A stretch of 59,467 nt of DNA from Desulfoscipio geothermicus (GCA_016841205.1 JAENZP010000009.1:5808-65274); one strand, 5' to 3'; shown: positions 36,519 to 45,476, numbered from the stretch's first letter. The notes: generated by a model from the sequence alone, not told the origin. A program made the numbers and translations.

Positions 36519-36872
36519 ATGAAAATAGGAGCAGGCGGACTGCAGGCCTACGCTACACATGATGATGTGGCCAGCCGGCAGGCGCAGGAAAGTCGTAAAC
36601 CGGCTGAGCCGGTTAGACCTCAGGATAGTGAGAATGCTGCGGCACTAAACAAAGATGCTTTAAATAGTAAAGTGGAAAGACTAAATGACGCGGCCCAGGC
36701 GTTTGATTTACCCCTGCGCTTTGCCAATAAAAAAACCGATGAAGGTAACGACTATATTGAAATGCGCAACATAAAAACAGATAGCACAAAAGATATTGAC
36801 ATTAAAGAAGCCAGTGAATTAATGAATAAAATAATTGATTCCAAGGGGATCAATATAGATTCATACGTTTAA
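36519..36872 (+). CDS. Uncharacterised protein between flgM and flgN, FlaG-like
   Basis: 117 aa, ATG 36519 with GGGGGTG upstream. A low-complexity N-terminal half (Gln/Glu/Arg/Pro-rich) is followed by VERLNDAAQAFDLPLRFANKK and a helical end. The central phrase resembles the FlaG motif (helix then LRFEIHEK), but the beta strand MVKV is missing. Could be a shortened FlaG relative or a structural export partner. A true FlaG lies at 51231. Confidence 0.6.
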   Translation: MKIGAGGLQAYATHDDVASRQAQESRKPAEPVRPQDSENAAALNKDALNSKVERLNDAAQAFDLPLRFANKKTDEGNDYIEMRNIKTDSTKDIDIKEASELMNKIIDSKGINIDSYV

Positions 36873-36890
36873 ATTTAAGGAGAGGTGCTC

Positions 36891-37379
36891 GTGGAGCTTC
36901 TTTTTTTTGAACTTGCCCAAATATTAAAGCAGCAGAGGGAAACCGTAAAACAATTATTAATCCAATCCGAAGCTCAGAACCAGGCACTGCGCAAAAATGA
37001 TGTTGAGTTATTGAATAACGCAGTACAGCAGTTAACCAAATTGTCCGGTTTAATGGCGGATCAGGATAACCAGCGGCAAGAAATTCTGGATAAATTAGCA
37101 GCTATTTTAAACGTAAAGCAGGGCTTATCCATTAAAGATTTGTTGCCTGAAGCACCGGCATCATTAAAAACCGAACTTCAGAAAGTACATACTGAAATAA
37201 AGAACGATTTTCAGCAGCTCAAAGAGCTGACCATGTTAAATAGCCTGCTGACCAGGCGCGCGTTAATGGTCAATCAATCACTGTTAAATATATTTCGGGG
37301 CGGCGGGCAAACCTACCAGCCTGGCGCCAGGCTGAAACAGGACAAACAATCGCTGGGAGTATTAAACAAAATCGTGTAA
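36891..37379 (+). CDS. flgN: FlgN, export chaperone for FlgK/FlgL
   Basis: 162 aa from GTG 36891; AAGGAGAGGTG is just upstream, and the GTG at 36885 overlaps it. All-helical, Leu/Gln-rich, with the FlgN pattern (LLIQSEAQNQALRKNDVELLNNAVQQL). Bound late substrates FlgK and FlgL are encoded immediately downstream. Confidence 0.85.
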   Translation: MELLFFELAQILKQQRETVKQLLIQSEAQNQALRKNDVELLNNAVQQLTKLSGLMADQDNQRQEILDKLAAILNVKQGLSIKDLLPEAPASLKTELQKVHTEIKNDFQQLKELTMLNSLLTRRALMVNQSLLNIFRGGGQTYQPGARLKQDKQSLGVLNKIV

Positions 37380-37396
37380 GAAAGCGGGGAAAATTA

Positions 37397-38788
37397 ATGC
37401 CCGGAACATTTTATGGCCTGGAAACAGCTAAACGGGGGCTCAAAACAGACCAAAATCTATTGGATATAACCGGTCATAATATAGCAAACGCCAATACTCC
37501 GGGTTATTCTAGGCAAGAAGCGGTACTGAAAGCCACAGATCCTTACTGCAATCCTACAATAGACAGCTCGGTAACCCCGGGCCAAATGGGCTCCGGTGTG
37601 GAAGTAAGCATGATACGTAGAGTACGGGATGAATATCTGGATAACCAGGTTCTTAGCACCACTTCAGATAGCGCATACTGGAAAGAACAAATTGACATAT
37701 TACAAAATGCCGAGGCTTTTTTTGCTGAACCGGACTCTGAAGGTATAGAGCAGGGAATGATAGACTTCTTTAAATCATGGATGAACTTAAACAACAACCC
37801 GCAGGATTCCGGTGTCAAATACACGGTCGCTCAGTTAGGGGACGAACTGGTCTCATTAATGTCCTACACATACGAGCAGTTGGACACGGTACAAAAAAAT
37901 GTTGCCGATACAGGCACACCGGGGATGGTTAGCAATGGTGAACTGGCCCAAAATGTTAAACAGGTCAATGATATATTAACCCAGGTCAGTGACCTAACCA
38001 AAGCAATTAAAAATATATATTCAATCGGTCAGCAGCCTAATGATTTGTTAGACAAGCGCGATCAGCTTCTTGAGGAGCTAAGTGGAATAGGGACGGTAAA
38101 AGTTACTATTGAAAGCGGAAGCAGTGATAGCACAGGGGATTTGGTCGAGTTTAGTTTTTACGGGCAAAGTATTGATCTAAATAACCTGGATGAGTTTAAT
38201 TTAACAACTGACGGTGACAGTATTACATTAAATTACGGGGCGGACTCTGTAATTAATCTTACGGAAAAATGTTATGATATCAATAAAGGTTCGCTCCTGG
38301 GTTTGGAGAAAGCCAGACAGGATGTCGTAGGCTATAAAGAAAAGTTAAATGCTATGGCTGATGCCCTTTATGTAAACGTTAAAGCCAATGAAGATCTGGA
38401 TTTCTTTACAAAAGATGGTCAGACGGGTTTATTAAAGGTTAATTCATCTGTTATGAACCACCCGGACTTAATTGATGGCACTATGGCCGGTGACATGGCT
38501 AACCTTAGGGACGAAAAAATAGATTCACTGGAATCGCTTACTTTTGAGGAATATTATAATCAGCTGATCACTGAAGTGGGGGGCAATGCTAATGGTGCGG
38601 ACAGTATGACAGAGAGCCTGTCAGCCATTAGCGAGCAGGTACAAGCATTGCGGGATTCGGTTTCCGGTGTCTCCATTGATGAAGAGCTGACTAGAATGAT
38701 TCAATATCAATACGGGTTTCAAGCATCCGCCAAGGTAGTCAGCGCCATGGATGAAATGCTGGATGTGCTGATCAATCGCCTCTTCTAA
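37397..38788 (+). CDS. flgK: FlgK, hook-filament junction protein 1
   Basis: 463 aa, ATG 37397. N-terminus FYGLETAKRGLKTDQNLLDITGHNIANANTPGYSRQ is the classic axial-protein start, with D0/D1 helices; the C-terminus has VSIDEELTRMIQYQYGFQASAKVVSAMDEMLDVLIN. Length is usual. First junction protein between hook and filament. Confidence 0.96.
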   Translation: MPGTFYGLETAKRGLKTDQNLLDITGHNIANANTPGYSRQEAVLKATDPYCNPTIDSSVTPGQMGSGVEVSMIRRVRDEYLDNQVLSTTSDSAYWKEQIDILQNAEAFFAEPDSEGIEQGMIDFFKSWMNLNNNPQDSGVKYTVAQLGDELVSLMSYTYEQLDTVQKNVADTGTPGMVSNGELAQNVKQVNDILTQVSDLTKAIKNIYSIGQQPNDLLDKRDQLLEELSGIGTVKVTIESGSSDSTGDLVEFSFYGQSIDLNNLDEFNLTTDGDSITLNYGADSVINLTEKCYDINKGSLLGLEKARQDVVGYKEKLNAMADALYVNVKANEDLDFFTKDGQTGLLKVNSSVMNHPDLIDGTMAGDMANLRDEKIDSLESLTFEEYYNQLITEVGGNANGADSMTESLSAISEQVQALRDSVSGVSIDEELTRMIQYQYGFQASAKVVSAMDEMLDVLINRLF

Positions 38789-38804
38789 ATTAGGAGGATT
38801 TTGT

Positions 38805-40061
38805 ATGAGAATAACGAACCGTTATATGGCCAACGCATTTATTACCAGTATTCAAAGCAATTTAAGTAAGCTAGCCCGGAGCGAGGAGCAGATTGCTACA
38901 AGCAGTAAATTATTGCGCCTCAGCGATGACCCCAATATTCTAAGCCAATATATGAGCACTAAAGCTACCCTCTCTTATAATGAGCAGTATGACAAGAACA
39001 TTGAGGACGGGCTATGTTATCTGGATATGAATGACGTAACCCTGGGCTCCCTGAATGATGTTATTTCAAAAGCCAACGAATATACTATACAGGCAGCCAG
39101 TGATACTTACAACGCAACAGACCGTGCTGCCATCGCCGAACAAATAGATAAATTGATTGACGAAGTAGTGGATTTTGGCAACGCGACGGTAGGCGGTAAA
39201 TATATTTATGCCGGTACAACCAACAACAGGCCACCGTTCAGCAGGGAGAGCGGCACCGACACTATAACATACAGCGGCGATTTTGGAGCAATTTACCGTG
39301 AGGTTTTAGCCGGTATGGATTACCGTATAGACGCGCCGGGTGTGACCAGCGGGGTGCAAATTGAAGGCACCCCTTCACCCGAACTTGTCAGCAGGCAGGA
39401 TGATAAAGATAAAGTTGGTGTTGTTAAAATAACCATTAATGATGATAATAGTGTTAGTTTAAATGGGTATAATCTGGACGGTGTTACCGAAAACTCCGAT
39501 TTGATCAACAACCATAGTTATGATACCGTTTCTAAATTATTTACCGTTACTGAAGGTGAATTAGCCGGGTTGCAAATCGATTTTTCCAATGCCGAGGCCG
39601 GTACGGAATACACCATTACCATTGACAACCGTACAGGGGTATTCGGACATGCCGATCAAATTACCGGTGACTCTGATACATATGTGGTATATGACCCCAC
39701 AACCGCATCTGACAAGGCTGAAGTTGATAAAGGAATATTCGATGTGCTGTTTACCCTTCGGGATAGGTTAAATAATAACGATACGGCGGGGTTACAGGAC
39801 AGTATAGAGGAACTGGAACAGGTAAGTAATGAACTGATAGAATACCGCGTCGGCGTAGGCGCGCGTACACAACATTTTGAAAGATTAGAAACAAGTATTT
39901 CTGATCAGGAAGTTATATTGAATCAAGTTCTGGAAGGTCTTGATGGGGCAGATATAGCTAAATTGTCCATTCAGATGAGCCAGCAGCAACTGGCTTACGA
40001 GGCTTCCCTGTCTGTTGGGGCAACAATTTTGCAGACCAGCCTGCTAGACTTTTTGAACTAG
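38805..40061 (+). CDS. flgL: FlgL, hook-filament junction protein 3
   Basis: 418 aa, ATG 38805 with AGGAGG upstream. N-terminus MRITNRYMANAFITSIQSNL and C-terminus SQQQLAYEASLSVGATILQTSLLDFL are typical FlgL. The middle holds an inserted beta-rich domain (about 190-300), which makes it longer than the 300-residue norm. Second adapter between hook and filament. Confidence 0.95.
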   Translation: MRITNRYMANAFITSIQSNLSKLARSEEQIATSSKLLRLSDDPNILSQYMSTKATLSYNEQYDKNIEDGLCYLDMNDVTLGSLNDVISKANEYTIQAASDTYNATDRAAIAEQIDKLIDEVVDFGNATVGGKYIYAGTTNNRPPFSRESGTDTITYSGDFGAIYREVLAGMDYRIDAPGVTSGVQIEGTPSPELVSRQDDKDKVGVVKITINDDNSVSLNGYNLDGVTENSDLINNHSYDTVSKLFTVTEGELAGLQIDFSNAEAGTEYTITIDNRTGVFGHADQITGDSDTYVVYDPTTASDKAEVDKGIFDVLFTLRDRLNNNDTAGLQDSIEELEQVSNELIEYRVGVGARTQHFERLETSISDQEVILNQVLEGLDGADIAKLSIQMSQQQLAYEASLSVGATILQTSLLDFLN

Positions 40062-40091
40062 AGCACTAACCAAAATATATTTGTTTAAAAC

Positions 40092-40119
40092 TAGGTGACC
40101 TTAAGCTAAAGGTCACCTA
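40092..40119 (+). terminator. Hairpin after flgL
   Basis: Perfect 11-bp stem TAGGTGACCTT / AAGGTCACCTA, 6-nt loop. The flanking is AAAAATTT rather than a T run, so it may be a partial terminator or processing site. Confidence 0.45.
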
Positions 40120-40168
40120 AAAATTTATATTGCAATGCACTATTCGAGTAATAAGGGGGACAATTGCA

Positions 40169-40618
40169 ATGATAATAAAAAACACCTGTGATAAAGTAAT
40201 TAATTTTCCCAAAGGCATCCCCGGTTTTGAAAATTTACGCCAGTTTATTTTGCTTCCCGTTAAAGGTACAGAACAAATGCTGTGGCTTCACTCACTGGAA
40301 GACCAGGCTATAACCCTGCTGGTTATTGATCCGTTTATCTACTTTAAAGGTTATGAAGTCAATATCCCTCAGGCTGATGTTGAGGAACTGGAAATAAAAG
40401 ATATTTCGGAAACTCTGGTGCTGACAACCATCACCATACCCCGGGAAAACCCTGCGGGTACCACAGCCAACCTGGTGGCCCCCATTGTAATCAATACCAG
40501 GCTAAATAAAGCCAAACAGCTTATACTTACCGGAACCCCGTACTTTACCAAACACCGGCTTTTTCAAGAACAAACTGCAAAACCAAATAAAAAAGTTTCC
40601 GGTGGGGAGGGTGTATAA
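40169..40618 (+). CDS. fliW: FliW, flagellar assembly factor and CsrA antagonist
   Basis: 149 aa from ATG 40169 with AAGGGGGAC upstream. Typical start INFPKGIPGFENLRQFIL, LWLHSLEDQAITLLVIDPF, and TTANLVAPIVINTRLNKAKQLIL. FliW binds both flagellin and CsrA; free FliW relieves CsrA repression of flagellin translation. Its stop overlaps the csrA start by 1 nt. Confidence 0.95.
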   Translation: MIIKNTCDKVINFPKGIPGFENLRQFILLPVKGTEQMLWLHSLEDQAITLLVIDPFIYFKGYEVNIPQADVEELEIKDISETLVLTTITIPRENPAGTTANLVAPIVINTRLNKAKQLILTGTPYFTKHRLFQEQTAKPNKKVSGGEGV

Positions 40619-40851
40619 TGCTGGTCCTTACCCGTAAAAAAAATCAGGGCATCATGCTGGGAGATAACATCAGCATCACTATTTTGGAGATCAGAGAAGA
40701 CACCATAAAAATCGGTATTGAAGCCCCCAGAGATATCAGTATCCTGCGCAGTGAACTTTACCAGGCTGTGAAAGACGAAAACACCATTGCTATTGCCAGG
40801 GATGATAAGGCTGTGGATGCGTTGAAAAAATTATTTGCTAATAATGGTTAA
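40618..40851 (+). CDS. csrA: CsrA, RNA-binding translational regulator
   Basis: 77 aa, ATG 40618 with GGGGAGGGTG upstream. Starts MLVLTRKKNQGIMLGDNISITILEI, with RNA-contact residues at the first strand and IEAPRDISILRSELY at the last. Binds GGA in hairpin loops; flagellin mRNA leader next door shows two such sites. Confidence 0.96.
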   Translation: MLVLTRKKNQGIMLGDNISITILEIREDTIKIGIEAPRDISILRSELYQAVKDENTIAIARDDKAVDALKKLFANNG

Positions 40852-40857
40852 ATAAAC

Positions 40858-40884
40858 TAAAGGATGTCGTTTAATAACCGATTA
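40858..40884 (+). promoter_or_regulatory. Sigma-D promoter for flagellin
   Basis: TAAA 40858-40861, 15-nt spacer, ACCGATTA 40877-40884. It leaves a leader of roughly 90 nt before the flagellin start at 40980. Confidence 0.65.
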
Positions 40885-40938
40885 TATATGTAGGGATATA
40901 GTACTAGCCCTTCAGGGTGGCCACCCGGAGATTTATAC

Positions 40939-40972
40939 ATGCAAGGATGCAAAATAATTTTTCAGGGAGGAA
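40939..40972 (+). promoter_or_regulatory. Two predicted CsrA binding sites in the flagellin leader
   Basis: Site 1: TGCA-AGGA-TGCA at 40940-40951, a hairpin whose loop is AGGA. It matches the CsrA consensus RUACARGGAUGU except that the A-U closing pair is replaced by G-C, i.e. pairing is kept. Site 2: CAGGGA at 40963-40968, which is part of the Shine-Dalgarno CAGGGAGGA. The GGA triplets are 21 nt apart, as is typical for bivalent CsrA binding to B. subtilis hag. Confidence 0.8.
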
Positions 40973-40979
40973 TGTAAAC

Positions 40980-43442
40980 GTGATTATTAATCATAATATC
41001 GCAGCGCTGAACACATATCGTCAGTTGAGTGCCAACGGTACCAACACCAGCAAAGCGCTGGAGAAGCTGTCCTCTGGTCTGCGGATCAACCGTGCCGGTG
41101 ACGATGCAGCAGGTCTGGCAATCTCTGAGAAGATGCGTGCTCAGATCCGTGGTTTGGATCAAGCTTCTGCTAATGCTCAGGATGGCATTTCTATGATTCA
41201 AACCGCTGAAGGTTCGTTAAATGAGACTCATAGTATCTTGCAGCGTATGAAAGAGCTTGCTACTCAGGCAGCTAACGACACCAACGTGGACGTTGACCGT
41301 GAAGAGATCCAGAAGGAAATCAACCAGCTAACTTCTGAAATTAACCGTATTGGTAATACTACTGAGTTTAACAAACAGGTATTGTTAAATGGTGGAGGAG
41401 TTAATCCGACAACAACTCAAAAGGGTTCAATAATTGATGTGCCCAAGAATTTATCCGGTGGTATAGGCGCAGCAGATACATTGACAACAGATCTAAGCGT
41501 AACCTATTCAATAACTGAAACCTTTGCCGGTGATGTTGAGCAGGCTGCTGCAGACGGGAGAGAAATTACATTTACCATAGGAGAAAAGGAAGTAAAACTT
41601 ACATTAAATAATGGTTTATCAGCGGCAAACTCTACCGCAACTCAGGTAGGTATTGCTGATGTTACAACTGCTACGAACCTTGCAGACTCAATTGAGAACG
41701 CTCTAGTAAAAGCATTTGCAGAGGATTCTTATCTGTCTGAAAACTATCAATTAACTACTGGTTCTGATGCTGATATTGTTATTTCAGCCAAAGCGTATTC
41801 TTTTTCCGGAGGAAGAGCAACCGGTTTGGAAACCGGGTTGAGTGGCAATATAGAGATATCAACAGATGTTGAACATACCTCAGCGGTGACAACGCCAGCT
41901 GTTGGCAATTATGCCACTGCTAATATTGATTTTACCGGTAAAACAGGAGCGGATTTGGTAGGAACAAGCTTATGGGTTTCCGGTAAAGAAATTGCCTTCT
42001 ATGATAGTTCCGAGGGAGCCTATACCGGCGGTGCCGCCTTCGAAGTTGATCTAAACGGAGCTACAACAGGAGAGGCAATTGTTGACAGAATAGTCAATGA
42101 AATGTTTAATAAAACAGGAGCTGCTGACACCAAAGGCGGATATACAGCTGCAGCTAATGAGAGCTACATGGAAAATGTAGACTTCTTTAAGGATCCGGGT
42201 AACAGTAGTGTACTGGCACTTCATGCCGGCGTGGATGAAGCAGATGGTCAGTTGATAGCTTCAGGCTCCGATGGTAATGCCATTACAGTTGAATTTGATG
42301 CTCCTCTTTCTGTTACCAGTACTGTAGACAGTCCAATGCTTTCCGGTGAAAAAATTGTATCCGCCAAAGGTCTGGAAGATGGCATGCATACAATAAAGCT
42401 GACTTATAGTGCAGCCAGTGTACTGGCAGGTGCAGATACTACTACTAGTGCAGCTTTGGGGGTAACAGTTGGAACAACAACTAATTTTGAAAGCGGGAGC
42501 TACCGGTTAACTAATGTAAGTGCTGCTGCCGGTGCTGACCATGCACAGCTGCAAAAACTCAGCGCTGATGGTTCTACTTGGACTACAGTGGCTGGATATG
42601 AAGATATTACTATGGCTGCTGGTAGTAATACTATTGGTGATATAACTATTACAGGCTATTCAGCAGGCGACATTACAGCCGCTGCTGCGGGTACTGAAAG
42701 CTTTAATTTTAGTATTGAAAAACAAGGTTACACTGTAGCTCTCCAGGAAGCAAATGATGAGAGTACAACCTGGGGTCCGTTTGTCTCTGTTGAGTCAGGC
42801 CAGAATAATATTACTCTTACCTCAAATGACGGTGTAGGCAGCGTTACATTTGATATTGGTGATATATCCGACGATCTGGTGGTGGGAGCTTATACAGAAA
42901 TTAATTTTGTTACCACCAAGAGTACCGGCACTGACGTTTCAGGCGGTACCTTTACCGCCAAATTCCAGATAGGCGCCAATCAGGGTCAAAGTATGCAGGT
43001 GGACATTCAGGATATGCGTTCACTAGCTCTGCAAGTATCCGGTACCGCAGCTGCCAGTAAAGCAGGTGATGTGGATGACGCCTATTATACTGAAATTGCC
43101 ACTGTTACTAATGGAAGTGATAACGAAAATGTAGAATATGCTCTTGATGTGTCGACTTATGAAAAGGCTTCTGCAGCAATTACAGTTATCAGCAATGCCA
43201 TTGAAGCAGTTTCTGCCCAGCGTTCCGCGCTTGGTGCTTATCAAAACCGTTTGGAACACACAATTAATAACCTGGGTACATCCTCTGAAAACTTAACGGC
43301 TGCCGAAAGTCGCATCCGCGACGTCGATATGGCCAAGGAAATGATGGAATACACCAAGAACAACATTCTTTCCCAGGCGGCCACGTCCATGCTGGCCCAG
43401 GCCAACCAGCAGCCCCAGCAAGTGCTCTCACTCCTGCAGTAA
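40980..43442 (+). CDS. hag: Flagellin with large variable central domain
   Basis: 820 aa from GTG 40980, with GGGAGGAATG upstream; conserved start IINHNIAALNTYRQL shows that in-frame codons earlier than this are not coding. Residues 1-140 and about 715-820 are the canonical D0/D1 helices (LSSGLRINRAGDDAAGLAIS; NLTAAESRIRDVDMAKEM; SQAATSMLAQANQQPQQVL). Residues about 140-700 are a long beta-rich, Ala/Thr/Gly/Asp-rich insertion, three or more times the middle of an average flagellin. The central part is presumably exposed on the filament surface. Only one flagellin gene is in this window. Confidence 0.95.
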   Translation: MIINHNIAALNTYRQLSANGTNTSKALEKLSSGLRINRAGDDAAGLAISEKMRAQIRGLDQASANAQDGISMIQTAEGSLNETHSILQRMKELATQAANDTNVDVDREEIQKEINQLTSEINRIGNTTEFNKQVLLNGGGVNPTTTQKGSIIDVPKNLSGGIGAADTLTTDLSVTYSITETFAGDVEQAAADGREITFTIGEKEVKLTLNNGLSAANSTATQVGIADVTTATNLADSIENALVKAFAEDSYLSENYQLTTGSDADIVISAKAYSFSGGRATGLETGLSGNIEISTDVEHTSAVTTPAVGNYATANIDFTGKTGADLVGTSLWVSGKEIAFYDSSEGAYTGGAAFEVDLNGATTGEAIVDRIVNEMFNKTGAADTKGGYTAAANESYMENVDFFKDPGNSSVLALHAGVDEADGQLIASGSDGNAITVEFDAPLSVTSTVDSPMLSGEKIVSAKGLEDGMHTIKLTYSAASVLAGADTTTSAALGVTVGTTTNFESGSYRLTNVSAAAGADHAQLQKLSADGSTWTTVAGYEDITMAAGSNTIGDITITGYSAGDITAAAAGTESFNFSIEKQGYTVALQEANDESTTWGPFVSVESGQNNITLTSNDGVGSVTFDIGDISDDLVVGAYTEINFVTTKSTGTDVSGGTFTAKFQIGANQGQSMQVDIQDMRSLALQVSGTAAASKAGDVDDAYYTEIATVTNGSDNENVEYALDVSTYEKASAAITVISNAIEAVSAQRSALGAYQNRLEHTINNLGTSSENLTAAESRIRDVDMAKEMMEYTKNNILSQAATSMLAQANQQPQQVLSLLQ

Positions 43443-43462
43443 TTGCTATCACATACAACAGC

Positions 43463-43498
43463 AAAGGGGTCTCAGGTTATCCTGGGGCCTCTTTTCTA
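43463..43498 (+). terminator. Rho-independent terminator after flagellin
   Basis: 14-bp stem AAAGGGGTCTCAGG / CCTGGGGCCTCTTT (with G-U pairs), TTAT loop, then T/C run. Confidence 0.85.
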
Positions 43499-43525
43499 CA
43501 TAACCAATGAAATGAGGAACATAAA

Positions 43526-43894
43526 GTGGAAAAGCGCATTGACAGAATGAGAAAGATAATTGAACTGGTGGAAACCTGCCTGGAGGGTTTGGAACATGCC
43601 AAGTCTAAGATGAACGAGGGTGACTTTGAAAACGGGGTAATCATGCTGCATAACGTGGTAGATGGATATTATCAGGCTGAGCTATTGCTCCAGCCATTGT
43701 ACAAAGATCTTCCAAGCAACCAACTTGAACCCTTAGATCAAGCCTTGCGTAACTCCCTTGAACTGGTTACGTCTGCCTATGAACAGGGGGAAAGAGTCAA
43801 AGCTATGGAATTGATGCAGTTCAGCGTGGTGCCAAACTTCAAGAAGTGGCAAGCGGAGCTAAATCGTTGCCTGCTGCCGCACATAGTATCATAA
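43526..43894 (+). CDS. Helical protein of unknown function downstream of flagellin
   Basis: 122 aa from GTG 43526, with ATGAGGAA upstream. All-helical, with conserved-looking phrases FENGVIMLHNVVDGYYQAELLLQ and MQFSVVPNFKKWQAEL. I do not recognise it with confidence. Position after flagellin and the helical make-up suggest an export chaperone or filament-related factor; that is inference. The next gene begins 18 nt later. Confidence 0.75.
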   Translation: MEKRIDRMRKIIELVETCLEGLEHAKSKMNEGDFENGVIMLHNVVDGYYQAELLLQPLYKDLPSNQLEPLDQALRNSLELVTSAYEQGERVKAMELMQFSVVPNFKKWQAELNRCLLPHIVS

Positions 43895-43911
43895 ATATAC
43901 ACCACAAAAGG

Positions 43912-44157
43912 ATGGTTACTATCAATTCCAATGCGGATTATCTCAAACAAAAGCTAGAGTGGGTGGAACAGCGGATAAAGGCCTTGGACGAGATTGAGGT
44001 CAGGCTGAGGGAAATGAGAGAGCTGGCCGAGTATACCAGGGACAACGATATCGATTTCACCGGAGCGCAGAAGATCAACGACAGGCTGCGGGTAATGCAG
44101 GAGGAAGTCACCGAGCTTGACGAGAGGAGCAGGGTGTTCTGGATGGACTGCCAGTAA
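43912..44157 (+). CDS. Small coiled-coil protein of unknown function
   Basis: 81 aa from ATG 43912, with AAAAGG directly before it (short spacing). An upstream in-frame ATG 43846 lies inside the previous gene. It has a Leu-heptad coiled coil (YLKQKLEWVEQRIKALDEIE) ending WMDCQ. No family recognised. Likely part of the same small cluster as the gene upstream. Confidence 0.55.
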   Translation: MVTINSNADYLKQKLEWVEQRIKALDEIEVRLREMRELAEYTRDNDIDFTGAQKINDRLRVMQEEVTELDERSRVFWMDCQ

Positions 44158-44215
44158 CTCCCCGTGCTTTTTCACCACAGTACATATAAAAACCATCGAG
44201 AACGGGGGGATACTA

Positions 44216-44404
44216 ATGGACATAGCGGCTTTATCAATACTGAAAAACCAGGCCCAGTTGCAACAGGATGCCGGCGTCGCTGTTATGAAGAAGGCTATGG
44301 GCACGGCGGAACAGGGCAGCGACCTGGTGAACCAAATGCTGGACAAGGCTGCCGAGGGTGCCAACCCGCCCCATCTGGGCAGCTATCTGGATGCAAGGGT
44401 GTGA
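44216..44404 (+). CDS. YjfB-like putative motility protein
   Basis: 62 aa from ATG 44216, with GGGGGGA upstream. Sequence MDIAALSILKNQAQLQQDAGVAVMKKAM matches the YjfB putative motility family as I recall it (MDIAALS...QQ.GVSV.KKAMD). Family function is unknown; in B. subtilis yjfB is under sigma-D control. Location right after flagellin fits a motility role. Confidence 0.85.
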   Translation: MDIAALSILKNQAQLQQDAGVAVMKKAMGTAEQGSDLVNQMLDKAAEGANPPHLGSYLDARV

Positions 44405-44641
44405 TGTGCACCATAAGGGGTCGCTTAAAGTGTCATAGTTGAAGGAAGGTAAATAATCCATTGCCAGACTTTCTTTTTGCCAAGCTTTAAAAAATAACAA
44501 AGATAAATCAGAGACAGCAACGATATAATCTTCTTCGTTTAAAAGCGAAGTATATTCATGGCTAATGTCCTTAACGCAAGCCAAGACCTCTGCTGTTAAC
44601 CAATCTTCATTGTTTTTTATTAAGTAAATTAACCGTTCCAT
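44403..44641 (-). CDS. Possible minus-strand small protein or remnant
   Basis: The frame is open from ATG 44641 down to 44234, but the last 170 bases overlap yjfB on the other strand, so only the part to about 44403 is a credible remnant. The visible N-terminus (YLIKNNEDWLTAEVLACVK) reads like a real protein start, but the ribosome site is weak and no family is recognised. It may be a truncated gene. Confidence 0.3.
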
Positions 44642-44774
44642 CTCTGGTACCTAATAATTCTTATAACTGCTATTATTGTAATTGTAGTATTAATAAAAAC
44701 TGTACAATAAAATGATATAATTAAAGTTAATTTTTATAGAATGATCAATATTTGATATAAATATATTTTAACAC

Positions 44775-45476
44775 CTATACTATAAAATTTACTCTATTAC
44801 TGATTACCTTTTGTATATAGTTTTTTGTTTCCCGGTAGTTGGGGATGCCGTCGGCGCGGTCTACCGCTCCGGGACCGGCGTTGTAAGCGGCCAGTGCCAG
44901 GGAGACATTTCCATCGTAACGGTTTAACATTTGTTTCAAGTAGCGTACTCCACCGTCTAAGTTTTGCGTCGGTTCGAGGGGGTCAGTGACGCCCAGTGAG
45001 GCGGCTGTTTCCGGCATAAGTTGCATTAGCCCCATAGCTCCTGCTACGGAAACCGCCTGGGGATTAAATCCGGATTCCGTCTGTACCACTGACTTTACAA
45101 GTGCCGGGTCTACGCTGTATTTTCGGGCCACCTGTTCAACTATTTTTTCTAGCTCTGATTTATCCGCGCCGGCCATGGTGCCGCTAGAGGTTACACCGTG
45201 GCCGGACGCCGCGTTGTAAACACCAGACTTGGGGCTTGATATGCCGGCGGCATAACTATCACTTACTTGATGGCCGCTGGTGACGTAACATTGATTGACT
45301 AACTGGCGTGATTCGTTGGCAGGGTTCATTTCTTGACGCAGTAGGGCCATTAATAAAGTATCGGAAAAATTTAGGCCTGTGATAAGGTTGCTATCTGTTT
45401 GGTCTGTACCGGAAAATGAGGACGACAGCATATCTATAAAAAGCGTTCTTACTAGTGTATCTATCGTTATATCCAT
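44775..45476 (-). CDS. Lytic transglycosylase (SLT domain)
   Basis: 233 aa from ATG 45476, preferred because AGGAGAT lies 9 nt upstream; the longer reading from 45548 lacks a site. Residues 1-105 are a linker. The SLT domain (about 110-233) has the catalytic Glu134 (VVQTESGFNPQ), the GAMGLMQLMPETA signature and AAYNAGPGAV. Without a recognised signal peptide it may be exported by the flagellar export system as in FlgJ-like enzymes, where it would open peptidoglycan for the rod; this is inference. Divergent from the FliK-like gene. Confidence 0.9.
   Translation of the reverse strand: MDITIDTLVRTLFIDMLSSSFSGTDQTDSNLITGLNFSDTLLMALLRQEMNPANESRQLVNQCYVTSGHQVSDSYAAGISSPKSGVYNAASGHGVTSSGTMAGADKSELEKIVEQVARKYSVDPALVKSVVQTESGFNPQAVSVAGAMGLMQLMPETAASLGVTDPLEPTQNLDGGVRYLKQMLNRYDGNVSLALAAYNAGPGAVDRADGIPNYRETKNYIQKVISNRVNFIV

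Noticed and set aside
40877-40926. GGGTGGCCACCC palindrome at about 40915 as an operator
   Set aside because: Lies in the flagellin leader just after the promoter; no known binding site matches it, and it may only be an mRNA hairpin.
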